Below, piece after piece: positions 25,807 to 34,968 of a stretch of 37,248 bases of DNA. A program made the position numbers and the translations under genes. Source of the DNA: an uncultured Alphaproteobacteria bacterium (GTDB lineage: Bacteria > Pseudomonadota > Alphaproteobacteria > HIMB59 > GCA-002718135). The notes under the pieces are model-generated. The model was given only the letters and a program-made list of their open reading frames with translations. It was not told where the DNA came from and searched no databases. Each line of letters starts with the position of its first letter. Position 1 is the first letter of the stretch. The stretch lies in assembly GCA_902597795.1 (NCBI GenBank), contig CACJZA010000010.1:1-37248 (forward strand), written 5' to 3'.

Positions 25807-26742
25807 TTATTCAATAAGAATTTCAGTATCCTTATAACCTTTTGAGATAAAGTATGAAACCAAATTATTTGCTTCTGTATTTTCAAGAGGACCAATAATT
25901 ACGTCATATTTAGAATTATTTTTTTCAGAAGTATATTTTAAATTGATATCATAGTTATCTAAAATGGATCCAATACTCTCATAATTTTCAAATCCTGTAA
26001 CTTTTAAATATAATTTGAAATCAGTTATTTTTTCTGAATTTAGCTCAATTGGTTTCTCAACAATAGAATTGGTATCATTATTAGTTTCTATAATTTCATC
26101 AATTTCTTCTATAGACACAGTATCTGTTGGTGCAGATGAGATAGTTTCATCAAAATTTTCTTCATTTAAAGAATTTGCAACACTCTTCCATTGCTTACTA
26201 GCATCAGAAAGTATTTCTACCTTAACAGTAGCTATTTTAGATTTATAAAATCCAAGAAGTTGTGCAACTTTTCTTGAAACCTGAATAATAACTGCATTAT
26301 CATCATGTCTATCTATTATTTTTACATTTATAGAAAGTCCATTATCCAAGTTAGTGACCTTGACCATACTTGGGATAGGTAGAGTTTTATGTCTACCAAG
26401 TAATTCTGTAACTTTATTTAAATCATTATTTACAGTTTTAATATTGTGTAATTCCTTACCATAAAAAGAAGAAAGTCCAATTTCTGAATAATTATAATTT
26501 TCCTCGGGAATATATCTAACCCCTTCAATAAAATAGGGTTCACCAAGATAATAAAAAATATTATCTTTTGTTTGTTTATTATTTGATTGCTTTTTTTCTT
26601 TTTTATCTTCTTTTTTATTATCAATTATTTCTTCTATTTTATTTGTACTATTTTCTACAACATCAGAAACATTATTAATATTTAATTCATTACAAGAAAA
26701 TATAAATAATAGAACAATTAAACTAATTAGATATTTTATCAC
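25807..26742 (-). CDS. rlpA: RlpA-like lipoprotein with SPOR domain, divergent active site
   Basis: This 311-residue protein starts with GTG at 26742, overlapping the mltB end by 20 nt. A lipobox (FIFSC, Cys17) predicts an outer-membrane lipoprotein. A low-complexity Lys/Asn/Asp linker follows. The double-psi beta-barrel lies at ~88-178: SSFYG, GRHKTLPIPSMVKVTNLDNG and VSRKVAQLLG are recognisable. A SPOR peptidoglycan-binding domain occupies about the last 75 residues. In active RlpA the barrel carries TANGExxD, a conserved H in AHKTLP and NDRGPF. Here these read TVNNDLNK, GRHKTLP and IDRHDD, so His118 is retained while the acidic pair is altered. RlpA normally cleaves denuded glycan at the septum; activity here is uncertain. 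Confidence 0.85.
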   Translation of the reverse strand: MIKYLISLIVLLFIFSCNELNINNVSDVVENSTNKIEEIIDNKKEDKKEKKQSNNKQTKDNIFYYLGEPYFIEGVRYIPEENYNYSEIGLSSFYGKELHNIKTVNNDLNKVTELLGRHKTLPIPSMVKVTNLDNGLSINVKIIDRHDDNAVIIQVSRKVAQLLGFYKSKIATVKVEILSDASKQWKSVANSLNEENFDETISSAPTDTVSIEEIDEIIETNNDTNSIVEKPIELNSEKITDFKLYLKVTGFENYESIGSILDNYDINLKYTSEKNNSKYDVIIGPLENTEANNLVSYFISKGYKDTEILIE

Positions 26743-27760
26743 TTAGAAGACCCACTGATACAGCATAATATGATGAACAATTATAATAAAGAATATTTTT
26801 ATAATTAGGATATACTATGAACATTCTACCATCTATCCCATCTGGCATTATTAATCTAGCTTCTAAATCATCTCTTATAGGTAAAGGATCTCCATTAATT
26901 TTTGTAAATCCTAATTTTGACCATTCAGATAGAGTTTTTGGAATTGATCTTCGTTTAACTGCTCCACAACCTTTCGGATTAATTTGCTTTATAGTATCAA
27001 AAAATGATGAAGAAATATTTTTTGGAGGGAGTACTTCTCTTCCCCAAGTACTATCATTAGACCATGGATTTTTATCTAAAGAAGTTAAATAATTTGCAGT
27101 GCTTGCAAAAGCATCTGCATAACTATTCCATATATCAATTCCATCACCGTCCCAGTCATATGCTGTTTCTAAAAAGGTTGTTGGTATCATTTGGGTCATA
27201 CCAACTGCACCACCCCAACTTCCTTTTAATTCCCCACTAGGAACAAGATTTTTATCTAAAATTTCAAGAGCTGCAAATAATTGTTTTTTATAAAAATCAC
27301 TTCTTCTTCTATCAAATGCAAGAGTTGTGATTGCAATTATTGAATTTATTTTTCCTTGATTTCTTCCATAATAACTTTCCATACCTAATACAGCTACTAT
27401 AAATCTGGGTTGTATTTTAAAATATTCTCCAATTTCTTTTAATAAATCTTCGTGTTTTTTTAAAAAATTCTTTCCTGCAAAAACTTTATCTTTTGTAATT
27501 GTATAAAATAGATACTCATCTAGAGTCATTGTTGATGCTGGCTGGCATCGATCACGCATAATAATTTTACTTTGTGGCTTAACATTATTTAATTGCTTTG
27601 AGATAGTATTTTGACTTATACCTATTTCTAAAGCCTCTTTTTTAATATTAGAAAGCCAATTATTCCATTCATCATCAGTTGGCATTTTTGGTTGTTCACA
27701 ATCAGTTGTGTGAGCATTAAATGATATAAATAAAAGTATTAATACAAACCTAAAAATCAT
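26723..27760 (-). CDS. mltB: Lytic murein transglycosylase B family
   Basis: This 345-residue exported lytic transglycosylase cleaves peptidoglycan glycan strands to 1,6-anhydro products. A signal peptide (residues ~1-17) precedes the family-3 catalytic domain. Catalytic Glu128 lies in GMESYYG. GSWGGAVGMTQMIPTTF (180-196) and DWDGDGIDIWNS (202-213) are the typical later motifs. Cys21, just after the signal region, could be lipidated, but the lipobox is poor (HTTDC). The C-terminal ~25 residues carry the NYKNILYYNCSSYYAVSVG segment typical of full-length MltB. It begins the murein set with rlpA and dacC and is divergent from tRNA-Ser. Confidence 0.93.
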   Translation of the reverse strand: MIFRFVLILLFISFNAHTTDCEQPKMPTDDEWNNWLSNIKKEALEIGISQNTISKQLNNVKPQSKIIMRDRCQPASTMTLDEYLFYTITKDKVFAGKNFLKKHEDLLKEIGEYFKIQPRFIVAVLGMESYYGRNQGKINSIIAITTLAFDRRRSDFYKKQLFAALEILDKNLVPSGELKGSWGGAVGMTQMIPTTFLETAYDWDGDGIDIWNSYADAFASTANYLTSLDKNPWSNDSTWGREVLPPKNISSSFFDTIKQINPKGCGAVKRRSIPKTLSEWSKLGFTKINGDPLPIRDDLEARLIMPDGIDGRMFIVYPNYKNILYYNCSSYYAVSVGLLSDKISN

Positions 27761-27814
27761 TATGTAAAATTACCAAAACTATCGTTAATTAGGAAACGAT
27801 ATATACTTAATATT

Positions 27815-27841
27815 TTGACTTTTTTATGTTGAAACTATAGT
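27815..27841 (+). promoter_or_regulatory. Promoter of tRNA-Ser
   Basis: TTGACT (27815-27820) and TATAGT (27836-27841) form sigma70-like -35 and -10 boxes with a short 15-bp spacer. The -10 box ends 12 nt before the mature tRNA 5' end, as expected for a tRNA promoter. Confidence 0.5.
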
Positions 27842-27853
27842 AAGCACTTTAAC

Positions 27854-27943
27854 GGAGAGATGGCTGAGCGGTTGAAAGCACCGGTCTTGAAAACCGGCAA
27901 CGGGGCAACTCGTTCGTGAGTTCGAATCTCACTCTCTCCGCCA
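27854..27943 (+). tRNA. tRNA-Ser(UGA)
   Basis: The acceptor stem is GGAGAGA (27854-27860) with TCTCTCC (27933-27939), discriminator G at 27940 and a genome-encoded CCA at 27941-27943. The anticodon stem is CCGGT/ACCGG around the loop CTTGAAA, giving anticodon TGA. A long variable arm (CGGGGCAACTCGTTCGTG region) and TTCGAATCT in the T arm are diagnostic of tRNA-Ser. UGA reads the UCA/UCN serine codons that dominate in an AT-rich genome. Confidence 0.97.
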
Positions 27944-27964
27944 ACATTTCTTTAAAATAATTAA

Positions 27965-28081
27965 TTAATTTTTATCTTCTAGTTTATCAACTCTTTTTTT
28001 TAAATCTTGAACTAAAAAATAAATATAAACTATTGGTCCCATAATCATAACGCCTACTAAAAAAGCTAAAAATTCAAACAT
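27965..28081 (-). CDS. Small membrane protein (38 aa)
   Basis: This short frame encodes a clear architecture: an N-terminal transmembrane helix (FLAFLVGVMIMGPIVYIYFL, residues ~4-23) followed by a heptad-like basic/acidic helix (VQDLKKRVDKLEDKN). The layout recalls PspB-like or other small membrane proteins with a cytoplasmic coiled coil, but no family could be assigned. It converges on tRNA-Ser with 21 bp between them and lies 47 bp upstream of the PQQ-dehydrogenase stop side on the same strand as mfd. No strong Shine-Dalgarno was seen. The organised TM-plus-coiled-coil pattern is unlikely in a random frame. Confidence 0.55.
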   Translation of the reverse strand: MFEFLAFLVGVMIMGPIVYIYFLVQDLKKRVDKLEDKN

Positions 28082-28128
28082 ATTATTACTATAAATCAAA
28101 AAGAATATTTCTCAAATAAATGAAGATA

Positions 28129-29226
28129 TTATTTTTTTTCAAATTTCCATAATTTATCTTGAGCTAAAAAGTAAATTTTACCACTTTCTGGATGAATTTT
28201 AATATCTCTTATTCTTCCAATTGCATTCTTAAAAATAATATCTTCTTTTACATTATCTAAATTTGAAAAATCTATTGAACGTAATGATTGATCTTTTAAT
28301 GATGTTACAAGTGCTAGTCCTTTAAATTCTGGAAATTCTTCTCCATCATATATTGTGATTGCACTAACAGCAATTGAAGGTACCCAGTAATGAATTGCTT
28401 TTGTATAACCTGGTAACCATTTAGGTCCTATCTTTGAATTATTATAATTTGTCCCACCCCAACCAAGTATTTTCCATCCATAGTTTTCACCTTTCTTTAC
28501 TTCACCAATCCAATCTCCACCTTTAGCACCGTGATTACTAATGTATAATTTATTATCAAAAGAAGAAATTGCCATTCCTTGAGGATTTCTGACACCAATT
28601 TGAAAAATTTCAGGCAACCATAAAGGCTGGTTTTTAAAATGTGGATTATCTTTAGGCACTGAACCATCTAAATTAATTCTAATAATACTACCTGGATGTT
28701 TATCTGCTTCTTGAGCTATCATTCCTTTGCCTCTTTCACCAAGAGAGGCAAATAAATAATTATCTTTAATTACTATTCTAGAACCAAAATGATAAGGTGA
28801 TCTTATTGGGGGCTCAGATCTAAATATATTATTAAAATTTAGTATTTCTCTATTGAATTTTGCTTTTGCAATTGAAGTAGATGATGGTCCATATAATTTA
28901 AATTTACCTCTTTTCTCGGAGTAGCTAATATAAACATAATCATCATGATATAAAATTTCCAGCAAACCACCTTGGGAGTTTATATCCTCAATAAAACTTA
29001 AATTATGTTTTATCTCAATAATACTTCCATTAGTTTGATTAAATAATTTTATTTTACCTGTTTTCTCACTAATCAATATTTCATTTTCATTAATAAATGA
29101 AATACTCCAGGGTTGATCTAGATCTTTTTTCAATATTGATAATTTATGATCATTACTTAAAGAAAAAACATTTTTATTTAATATTAAGAAAATAATTAAA
29201 ATAGATAAAGATACAAAAAATCTCAT
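28129..29226 (-). CDS. PQQ-dependent aldose sugar dehydrogenase (Asd/YliI-like)
   Basis: This 365-residue periplasmic beta-propeller belongs to the glucose/sorbosone dehydrogenase family. Residues 1-22 form a signal peptide. Family segments are QPWSISFINENEILISEKTG (38-57), HFGSRIVIKDNYLFASLGERG, FQIGVRNPQGMAI and GKGENYGW-like GENYGWKILGWG. The enzyme oxidises aldoses to lactones using PQQ, passing electrons to a periplasmic acceptor. No pqq biosynthesis gene is in the window, so cofactor supply is unknown. The stop of mfd overlaps the start by 4 nt, so it is co-transcribed downstream of mfd. Confidence 0.9.
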   Translation of the reverse strand: MRFFVSLSILIIFLILNKNVFSLSNDHKLSILKKDLDQPWSISFINENEILISEKTGKIKLFNQTNGSIIEIKHNLSFIEDINSQGGLLEILYHDDYVYISYSEKRGKFKLYGPSSTSIAKAKFNREILNFNNIFRSEPPIRSPYHFGSRIVIKDNYLFASLGERGKGMIAQEADKHPGSIIRINLDGSVPKDNPHFKNQPLWLPEIFQIGVRNPQGMAISSFDNKLYISNHGAKGGDWIGEVKKGENYGWKILGWGGTNYNNSKIGPKWLPGYTKAIHYWVPSIAVSAITIYDGEEFPEFKGLALVTSLKDQSLRSIDFSNLDNVKEDIIFKNAIGRIRDIKIHPESGKIYFLAQDKLWKFEKK

Positions 29227-32200
29227 TTTATTAAATTAATAATATTTTTTGATAATTCAAATCTATCACCAATTAAATTACCACCAAAATCATAAAATAT
29301 TTTTTGATCCGGTCTTAATATTAGAGAATTTTTATTAGATAATGAAAGTTGTAATAATTTTTCTGGATTTTTTGGTTTATTTTGAAAAAAACTGATTAAT
29401 ATGCCTTTTCTACTAAACTCAAATTTTTCAATATTATTTTTTAAACAAATGATTTTAATTTCTACTAATTTAAATAAATTAATTAATTGAATAGGCAATT
29501 TTCCAAATCTGTCTATTAATTCTATTTTAATATCTTCAATTTCTTTATTATTATTTATATTTGAGATTCTTTTATAAATAGACAATCTTAGATCAACATC
29601 ATTTATAAAATCTTCAGGTATATAAATTTCAACAGGTATTTTTATAATTGGTTGAAATTTATCTTTTTTTACAAAATCAGAATTAATTTTACTTTTTTGT
29701 AAATTTATCTCTTCTTCAAGCATCTGATGATAAAGCTCTGTTCCAATTTCTTTTATGAAACCACTCTGTTCTTCTCCAATAATAGAACCACTTCCTCGAA
29801 GATCTAAATCTTGAGATGCGATATTAAAACCCGCTCCTAGATGATCGGAAGAATTAATTATAGATAATCTTTTTCTACCATTATCTTTTAATTCATTTTC
29901 TTTGTATGTAATGTAGGCATATCCACGTTTAGAAGATCTACCTACCCTCCCTTTCAATTGATATAAAGCAGCTAAAGAGAAAATGTTGGATCGGTAAACT
30001 ATAATTGTATTTACATGAGGTAAATCCAAACCATTTTCAATAATATTTGTGCTTAGCATCAAAGGAACTTCTTGATTATAGAATTTTGAAATTCTGCTTT
30101 CTAATAATTTAGGACTAAGTTGACCGTGAGTGATTACATATTTTATTTCTGGTAAGTTATCATTTAAAAATTGTTCGACAAAAGGTAAATCTTTTTTTCT
30201 TGGCACAACAAAGTAAACACCATTTTTTCTTCCATATATCTCTCTTTTTATAGCTTCTGTGATAGTCAAAGAATCAAAAGGTGAGACATATGTTCTTACT
30301 GCCATTCTTTCAAATGGCGCTGTAAGAATTAAACTTAGATCCCTTATCCCTGAAAGAGACATACTTAAGGTCCTTGGAATAGGTGTTGCACTAAGTGAGA
30401 TACAATGCGCTTTTGGGGCTATCTCTTTAAATTTTTCTTTTTGAATTGTTCCTAGTTTTTGCTCTTCGTCGTAAACAATAAGACCAAGTCTGTTAAATTT
30501 TAACTTATCATTTAATAAAGCATGTGTACCAACTAATACATCTATATTACCATTATTACATTCTTCAAAAATTTCTTTTTTATCTTTTAAAGATACTAAT
30601 CTAGATATTTCTGCAATGTTAATACCAAAAATAGATAATCTTTTTTTGAAATTAATAAAATGCTGTCTAGATAAAATTGTAGTTGGAACTAAAACAACAG
30701 ATTGTAAATTTGATTTTGCAGCAAGAAAAATAGCTCTCAAAATTACTTCTGTTTTACCAAATGCTACATCACCTACAATTAATCTATCAGATGGTATCAT
30801 TTTAGAAAAATCATTAATCACATCTTGAATTGCATTTAATTGATCATCAGTTTCAACATATGGGAAAGTGCTTACAAATTTATCGTATTCAGGAATATTT
30901 GTATTAATTTCATAAGATTGAGATTGAAGTCTTTTAGAAGCTATTGAAATAAGTTTTTTTGCAGCATCTCTAATTTTCTTTTTTGCATTTGCTTTTCTTT
31001 TTTGCCAATGAGAAGCACCAAGTTTATCTAAAATAATATTTCCATCAGTATCATCACTGTATTTTGATACATAACTTAAATTTTCAACTGGTAAAAAAAG
31101 TTTTTGATTTTCAAAAAATTCTAATTCTAAACACTCATGAATTGAGTCATTTAATTCAATTTTTCTAATATTATTAAACTTACAAAGTCCGTACTCAGAA
31201 TGAACCAGAATAGAATCAATAGATAATTTATTTAATTCTTCAAAAAAAATAGTTTGTTTACGTGATTTAGATATTTGAGTATTAAAAAAATAACCAAACA
31301 AGGATTTTTCATTAATAAAAATATATTTATTAAATTTAAATGACTCTTCAATATCCAGAATAGTTAAAAGAATATTATCTGAAAGTGAATGATTAAAGTT
31401 TGTTACATTATTTAAATTTAAACTTAAATTATTCTGTAATATTTTAGATACCCTATCTAAACCTCCTTTACTACGACAACATATATAAATTATATTATCC
31501 TTAGAATTTGTTGTAAAAAATTGATTTATAAATTTAAAATCTATTTCTTTTTTAATAGATGATAAATTATGAATAATATTTACATCAATATTGATATGAT
31601 TATTTTTATCAAATGTATTAAAGTAAAAATGCTCATTGTTATCTAAATATTTTTGGAAAATTTCACTATTTAAGTAAAAAAATTCAGGTGGTAAAAAAAA
31701 ATTTTCTTTATTATTCTTTCTAGCTAAATAAAAATCATTTATATTTTCTAATCTATTTTCAAATATATTTTTAAATTCATCATTTAATAGTATTTTATAG
31801 TCTTCAACATAATCAAACAATGTTTCGAGATTATCATAAAATAACGGCATAAATTGTTCGCCACCAGATGGAATAATATTTTCAGAAAAAAGATTATAAA
31901 CTTGACTATTTCTATACTCTGGAAATATTTCCCTAAAATTTTTTCTAAATAAGTTTAGATTATCTTCATTAAGAATTAATTCATTGACAATGTTAAACTC
32001 CAAGTCACTATTTAATTTTTTTAATCTTTTTTGAGTAATTGGATCGAATTCAAAAATTGTCTCTATTTCTTCGTCAAAAAAATCTATTCTTATTGGCTTA
32101 AATCTATCATTTGGAAAAATATCTAAAATTGACCCTCTTACAGAAAATTCTGACTTCTCACGTACTAAAGAAGTTCTTTGGAAGCCTAAAAGCACCAGGT

Positions 32201-32600
32201 TATTTATAAGATCTTCTAATTTAAATTTTTGTTTTTTTGAAATTTTAAAAAATTGTGAATTAATAATTGATCTAGGGATTATTTTTTGAGTTATTGAATT
32301 AATTGTAGTGAGTATTATTCTTTTTGCTTTAGAATTTGATAAAATTTTAAGTGTTTTTAATCTTTCTATTTGAACTTCTTTTGAAGGAGAGACATTATCG
32401 TAGGGTATTTGATCCCAAGATTTAAATAATAAAATCTCAACATCTGGTAATAACCACCTAATTTTTTGTTCCATAGATGAGATTTCCCTCTCATCTTTTC
32501 CAATGTATAAAATTGATTTATTAGAATTTTGATAGAACTGAGAAATAAAAAAGGGCTCAACATTGTGAATTGATGGACCGATTGTATTTTTATTCTTCAT
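29223..32600 (-). CDS. mfd: Transcription-repair coupling factor Mfd
   Basis: This 1125-residue ATP-dependent translocase removes stalled RNA polymerase at lesions and recruits UvrA. The N-terminal UvrB-like region (GKDEREISSMEQKIRWLLP, SWDQIPYD) is followed by a CarD-like RNA-polymerase-interaction domain (~450-530; VHSEYGLCKFNNI, FLPVENLSYVSKY). The helicase core has a P-loop GDVAFGKT (~606-613), a DEEQ box (YDEEQKLGT, ~711), SATPIPRTL and the TRG region (GRVGRSSKRGYAY onward). The P-loop reads GDVA where most Mfd proteins have GDVG. The C-terminal domain is complete. It overlaps sdhE by 11 nt and the sugar dehydrogenase by 4 nt. Confidence 0.96.
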   Translation of the reverse strand: MKNKNTIGPSIHNVEPFFISQFYQNSNKSILYIGKDEREISSMEQKIRWLLPDVEILLFKSWDQIPYDNVSPSKEVQIERLKTLKILSNSKAKRIILTTINSITQKIIPRSIINSQFFKISKKQKFKLEDLINNLVLLGFQRTSLVREKSEFSVRGSILDIFPNDRFKPIRIDFFDEEIETIFEFDPITQKRLKKLNSDLEFNIVNELILNEDNLNLFRKNFREIFPEYRNSQVYNLFSENIIPSGGEQFMPLFYDNLETLFDYVEDYKILLNDEFKNIFENRLENINDFYLARKNNKENFFLPPEFFYLNSEIFQKYLDNNEHFYFNTFDKNNHINIDVNIIHNLSSIKKEIDFKFINQFFTTNSKDNIIYICCRSKGGLDRVSKILQNNLSLNLNNVTNFNHSLSDNILLTILDIEESFKFNKYIFINEKSLFGYFFNTQISKSRKQTIFFEELNKLSIDSILVHSEYGLCKFNNIRKIELNDSIHECLELEFFENQKLFLPVENLSYVSKYSDDTDGNIILDKLGASHWQKRKANAKKKIRDAAKKLISIASKRLQSQSYEINTNIPEYDKFVSTFPYVETDDQLNAIQDVINDFSKMIPSDRLIVGDVAFGKTEVILRAIFLAAKSNLQSVVLVPTTILSRQHFINFKKRLSIFGINIAEISRLVSLKDKKEIFEECNNGNIDVLVGTHALLNDKLKFNRLGLIVYDEEQKLGTIQKEKFKEIAPKAHCISLSATPIPRTLSMSLSGIRDLSLILTAPFERMAVRTYVSPFDSLTITEAIKREIYGRKNGVYFVVPRKKDLPFVEQFLNDNLPEIKYVITHGQLSPKLLESRISKFYNQEVPLMLSTNIIENGLDLPHVNTIIVYRSNIFSLAALYQLKGRVGRSSKRGYAYITYKENELKDNGRKRLSIINSSDHLGAGFNIASQDLDLRGSGSIIGEEQSGFIKEIGTELYHQMLEEEINLQKSKINSDFVKKDKFQPIIKIPVEIYIPEDFINDVDLRLSIYKRISNINNNKEIEDIKIELIDRFGKLPIQLINLFKLVEIKIICLKNNIEKFEFSRKGILISFFQNKPKNPEKLLQLSLSNKNSLILRPDQKIFYDFGGNLIGDRFELSKNIINLIK

Positions 32601-32838
32601 TAAGTATTTTATTAAATATTTCCTTAAATTCTAATGGGATAGCTATCTTAGAAGTGAGAAAATCATAAATCTCATTATCGGAGAATTGATTAAATATCGA
32701 TTTAATATCCTTAAGATCTTTTTCAGTAAATTTATCTAACTGATTTATTAAATATCTTTTGTATAAAATATCTGTCTCTTTTGTTCCAGAGTAAGAAACC
32801 CTGTATTTTATTGTTTTTTTAAGTGAATTGAATGACAT
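32590..32838 (-). CDS. sdhE: SdhE family FAD assembly factor, altered RGxxE motif
   Basis: This 82-residue protein is the succinate dehydrogenase assembly factor (SdhE/Sdh5/SDHAF2 family), which helps attach FAD to SdhA. The RRGxxELD motif of the family reads YSGTKETD here (residues ~16-23): the Gly and Glu are kept, but the Arg before Gly is Ser. The following Y/L-rich helices and the DLKDIKSIFNQFSDNEIYDFL segment match the family's five-helix fold. The gene's place between recG and mfd is conserved in alphaproteobacteria and supports the call. No sdh genes are in the window. It overlaps mfd by 11 nt. Confidence 0.85.
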   Translation of the reverse strand: MSFNSLKKTIKYRVSYSGTKETDILYKRYLINQLDKFTEKDLKDIKSIFNQFSDNEIYDFLTSKIAIPLEFKEIFNKILNEE

Positions 32839-32881
32839 AAAAATTGAATATAGAATATAGTTTATAATTTAATAAAAATCT

Positions 32882-34963
32882 ATGCGGCCAGAAAAATTAA
32901 ACTACATATTATCTTCAATATCTTCCCTCAAAGGAGTTGGTCCAAAGTTAGAACTAATTATTAATAAATTAGGTATTTATAAGAATATTCATTTTGTTTG
33001 GAACATACCAAATAACATTCTGGAAAGAAAATTCTATGAAAATATTCATGATGCAGAAATTAATTCTTTAGTAACATTAAATTTAAAAATTATTAAACAT
33101 GAGCCTTCGAGGTTTAAAAGACAACCTTACAAAATTAAATGTATCTGCGGAGATACAAATGTTGATTTAGTATATTTTAATGCAAGACATCCTATGTTGA
33201 GACAAATGCTACCGACAAATGAAAATAGATTAATATCTGGAAAATTAGAATATTTTAGAAACACATTTCAAATAACACACCCTAGTCATGTTAGTGCTTT
33301 AGATAATAATAAAATAATCAAAAGTAAAGAGGCAGTTTACAGTTTAACTAGTGGTCTCAATCAAAAAATAATGAATAAATTAACAGATCAAATATTACAT
33401 AATTTACCAAATTTTAATGAATGGATAGAAACTTCAATATTAAATAAATATAAATTTAAAGGATGGAATGAGGTAGTTAAAAATCTTCATAATCCAAGTG
33501 GTAATAATATAAAAAATAAAAATTTGTTCAGAAGAAGACTAGCATTTGATGAATTATTATCTCATCAATTAGCTATAGGCATTATGAGAAATTTTAATCA
33601 AAAGAAAAAAGGTCTAAAAATTACTAGTGAAAATAAAACATTAAGTAAATTTTATAGTAATTTAAATTTTCAACTCACAAATTCACAAAATAATGTAATC
33701 AAAGAAATACTTCAGGACCTAGGAAGTTCTAATCAAATGATCAGATTGTTGCAAGGAGATGTTGGGTCTGGAAAAACTATTGTTGCTTTAATATCAATGA
33801 TAAAAGTATTTGAAAGTAATTTTCAATCTGCTTTAATGGTGCCTACTACAATTCTTGCATTTCAGCATTATGAAAATATTCTAAATTTATTAAAAGATTC
33901 AAAAATAAATGTACTTGTTCTTACAGGAAAGGATAAAGGCAAGGAAAGGAAAGAAAAATTAGATGAAATTGCAAAGGGAAAAGCAGATATTATAATTGGG
34001 ACACATGCTTTAATACAAGATACTGTAAAATTTAATAATTTAGGTTTAGCAGTTATTGATGAACAGCATAGATTTGGAGTTTATCAAAGAATGGTATTTA
34101 ACCATAAAAATCATAAACCAAATATTTTAGTAATGAGTGCGACTCCCATACCAAGAACATTAACTTTAGCAGCATATGGAGATATGAAAGAAAGTAAATT
34201 AATTGAAAAACCTTTAGGTCGTAAACCAATTATAACTACCTCTTTAACATTAAAAAAAGAAAATCAACTTATTGATAGAATAAAAGAAAAAATTAAAAAT
34301 TCATCGTCTAAATTTTACTGGGTATGCCCTTTAATAGAAATATCTGAAGAGTTAGATCTAAAAGCTGCAGAGGAAAGATACAAAATTTTAAAAAAACATT
34401 TCAAAAATAAAGTTCTTTTAATGCATGGGCGTTTAAGTGAAATAGAAAAAGAAGAAATAATGACAAAGTTTAAAAATGAGGATTATAAAATTTTAGTTTC
34501 AACAACTGTTATTGAAGTTGGCGTAGATATTCCTTCCGCAACAACAATTGTAATTGAACATGCAGAAAGATTCGGTTTAGCTCAACTTCATCAATTGAGA
34601 GGTCGTGTTGGTAGAAATGATATTCAATCATATTGTATACTTTTACATAAAGATAATATTGGGGAAATTTCAAAAAAAAGAATTGAAATAATGAAGGACA
34701 CAAATGATGGTTTTAAAATCGCTGAAGAAGATCTTAAAATAAGAGGTCCAGGAGAAATTTTAGGAAAAAAACAGTCTGGCAGCCCATCTTTTTATGTAGC
34801 TGATCTTAGTTTTGATTACGATCTATTAGAAGATGCTAAAATTATGGTAGAAGATATATTATCCAAAAATCCAAAATTAGAAAACATAGAAGGAGAAAAT
34901 CTTCGAAACTTATTGTATCTTCAAGAGAGAGATGCAGCAATTTTAACACTATCTGCTGGATAA
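32882..34963 (+). CDS. recG: ATP-dependent DNA helicase RecG
   Basis: This 693-residue branch-migration helicase remodels stalled replication forks. It has the wedge/OB domain in the N-terminal ~240 residues (LVTLNLKIIKHEPSRFKRQPYK, ISGKLEYFRNTFQITHP), the P-loop LLQGDVGSGKT (~293-303), the DEQH box at 393-396 (VIDEQHRFGVYQR), SATPIPRTL, and the C-terminal helicase lobe with HGRLS and QLRGRVGRN. The start ATG at 32882 gives the expected MRPEKLNYILSSISSLKGVGPK. It is divergent from sdhE across 43 bp and is followed 5 bp later by the YkgJ-type gene. Confidence 0.96.
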   Translation: MRPEKLNYILSSISSLKGVGPKLELIINKLGIYKNIHFVWNIPNNILERKFYENIHDAEINSLVTLNLKIIKHEPSRFKRQPYKIKCICGDTNVDLVYFNARHPMLRQMLPTNENRLISGKLEYFRNTFQITHPSHVSALDNNKIIKSKEAVYSLTSGLNQKIMNKLTDQILHNLPNFNEWIETSILNKYKFKGWNEVVKNLHNPSGNNIKNKNLFRRRLAFDELLSHQLAIGIMRNFNQKKKGLKITSENKTLSKFYSNLNFQLTNSQNNVIKEILQDLGSSNQMIRLLQGDVGSGKTIVALISMIKVFESNFQSALMVPTTILAFQHYENILNLLKDSKINVLVLTGKDKGKERKEKLDEIAKGKADIIIGTHALIQDTVKFNNLGLAVIDEQHRFGVYQRMVFNHKNHKPNILVMSATPIPRTLTLAAYGDMKESKLIEKPLGRKPIITTSLTLKKENQLIDRIKEKIKNSSSKFYWVCPLIEISEELDLKAAEERYKILKKHFKNKVLLMHGRLSEIEKEEIMTKFKNEDYKILVSTTVIEVGVDIPSATTIVIEHAERFGLAQLHQLRGRVGRNDIQSYCILLHKDNIGEISKKRIEIMKDTNDGFKIAEEDLKIRGPGEILGKKQSGSPSFYVADLSFDYDLLEDAKIMVEDILSKNPKLENIEGENLRNLLYLQERDAAILTLSAG

Positions 34964-34968
34964 TAGTT

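Noticed and set aside
27844-27945. tRNA-Ser as a phage or island attachment site
   Set aside because: No integrase or direct repeat of the tRNA 3' end was found in the window.
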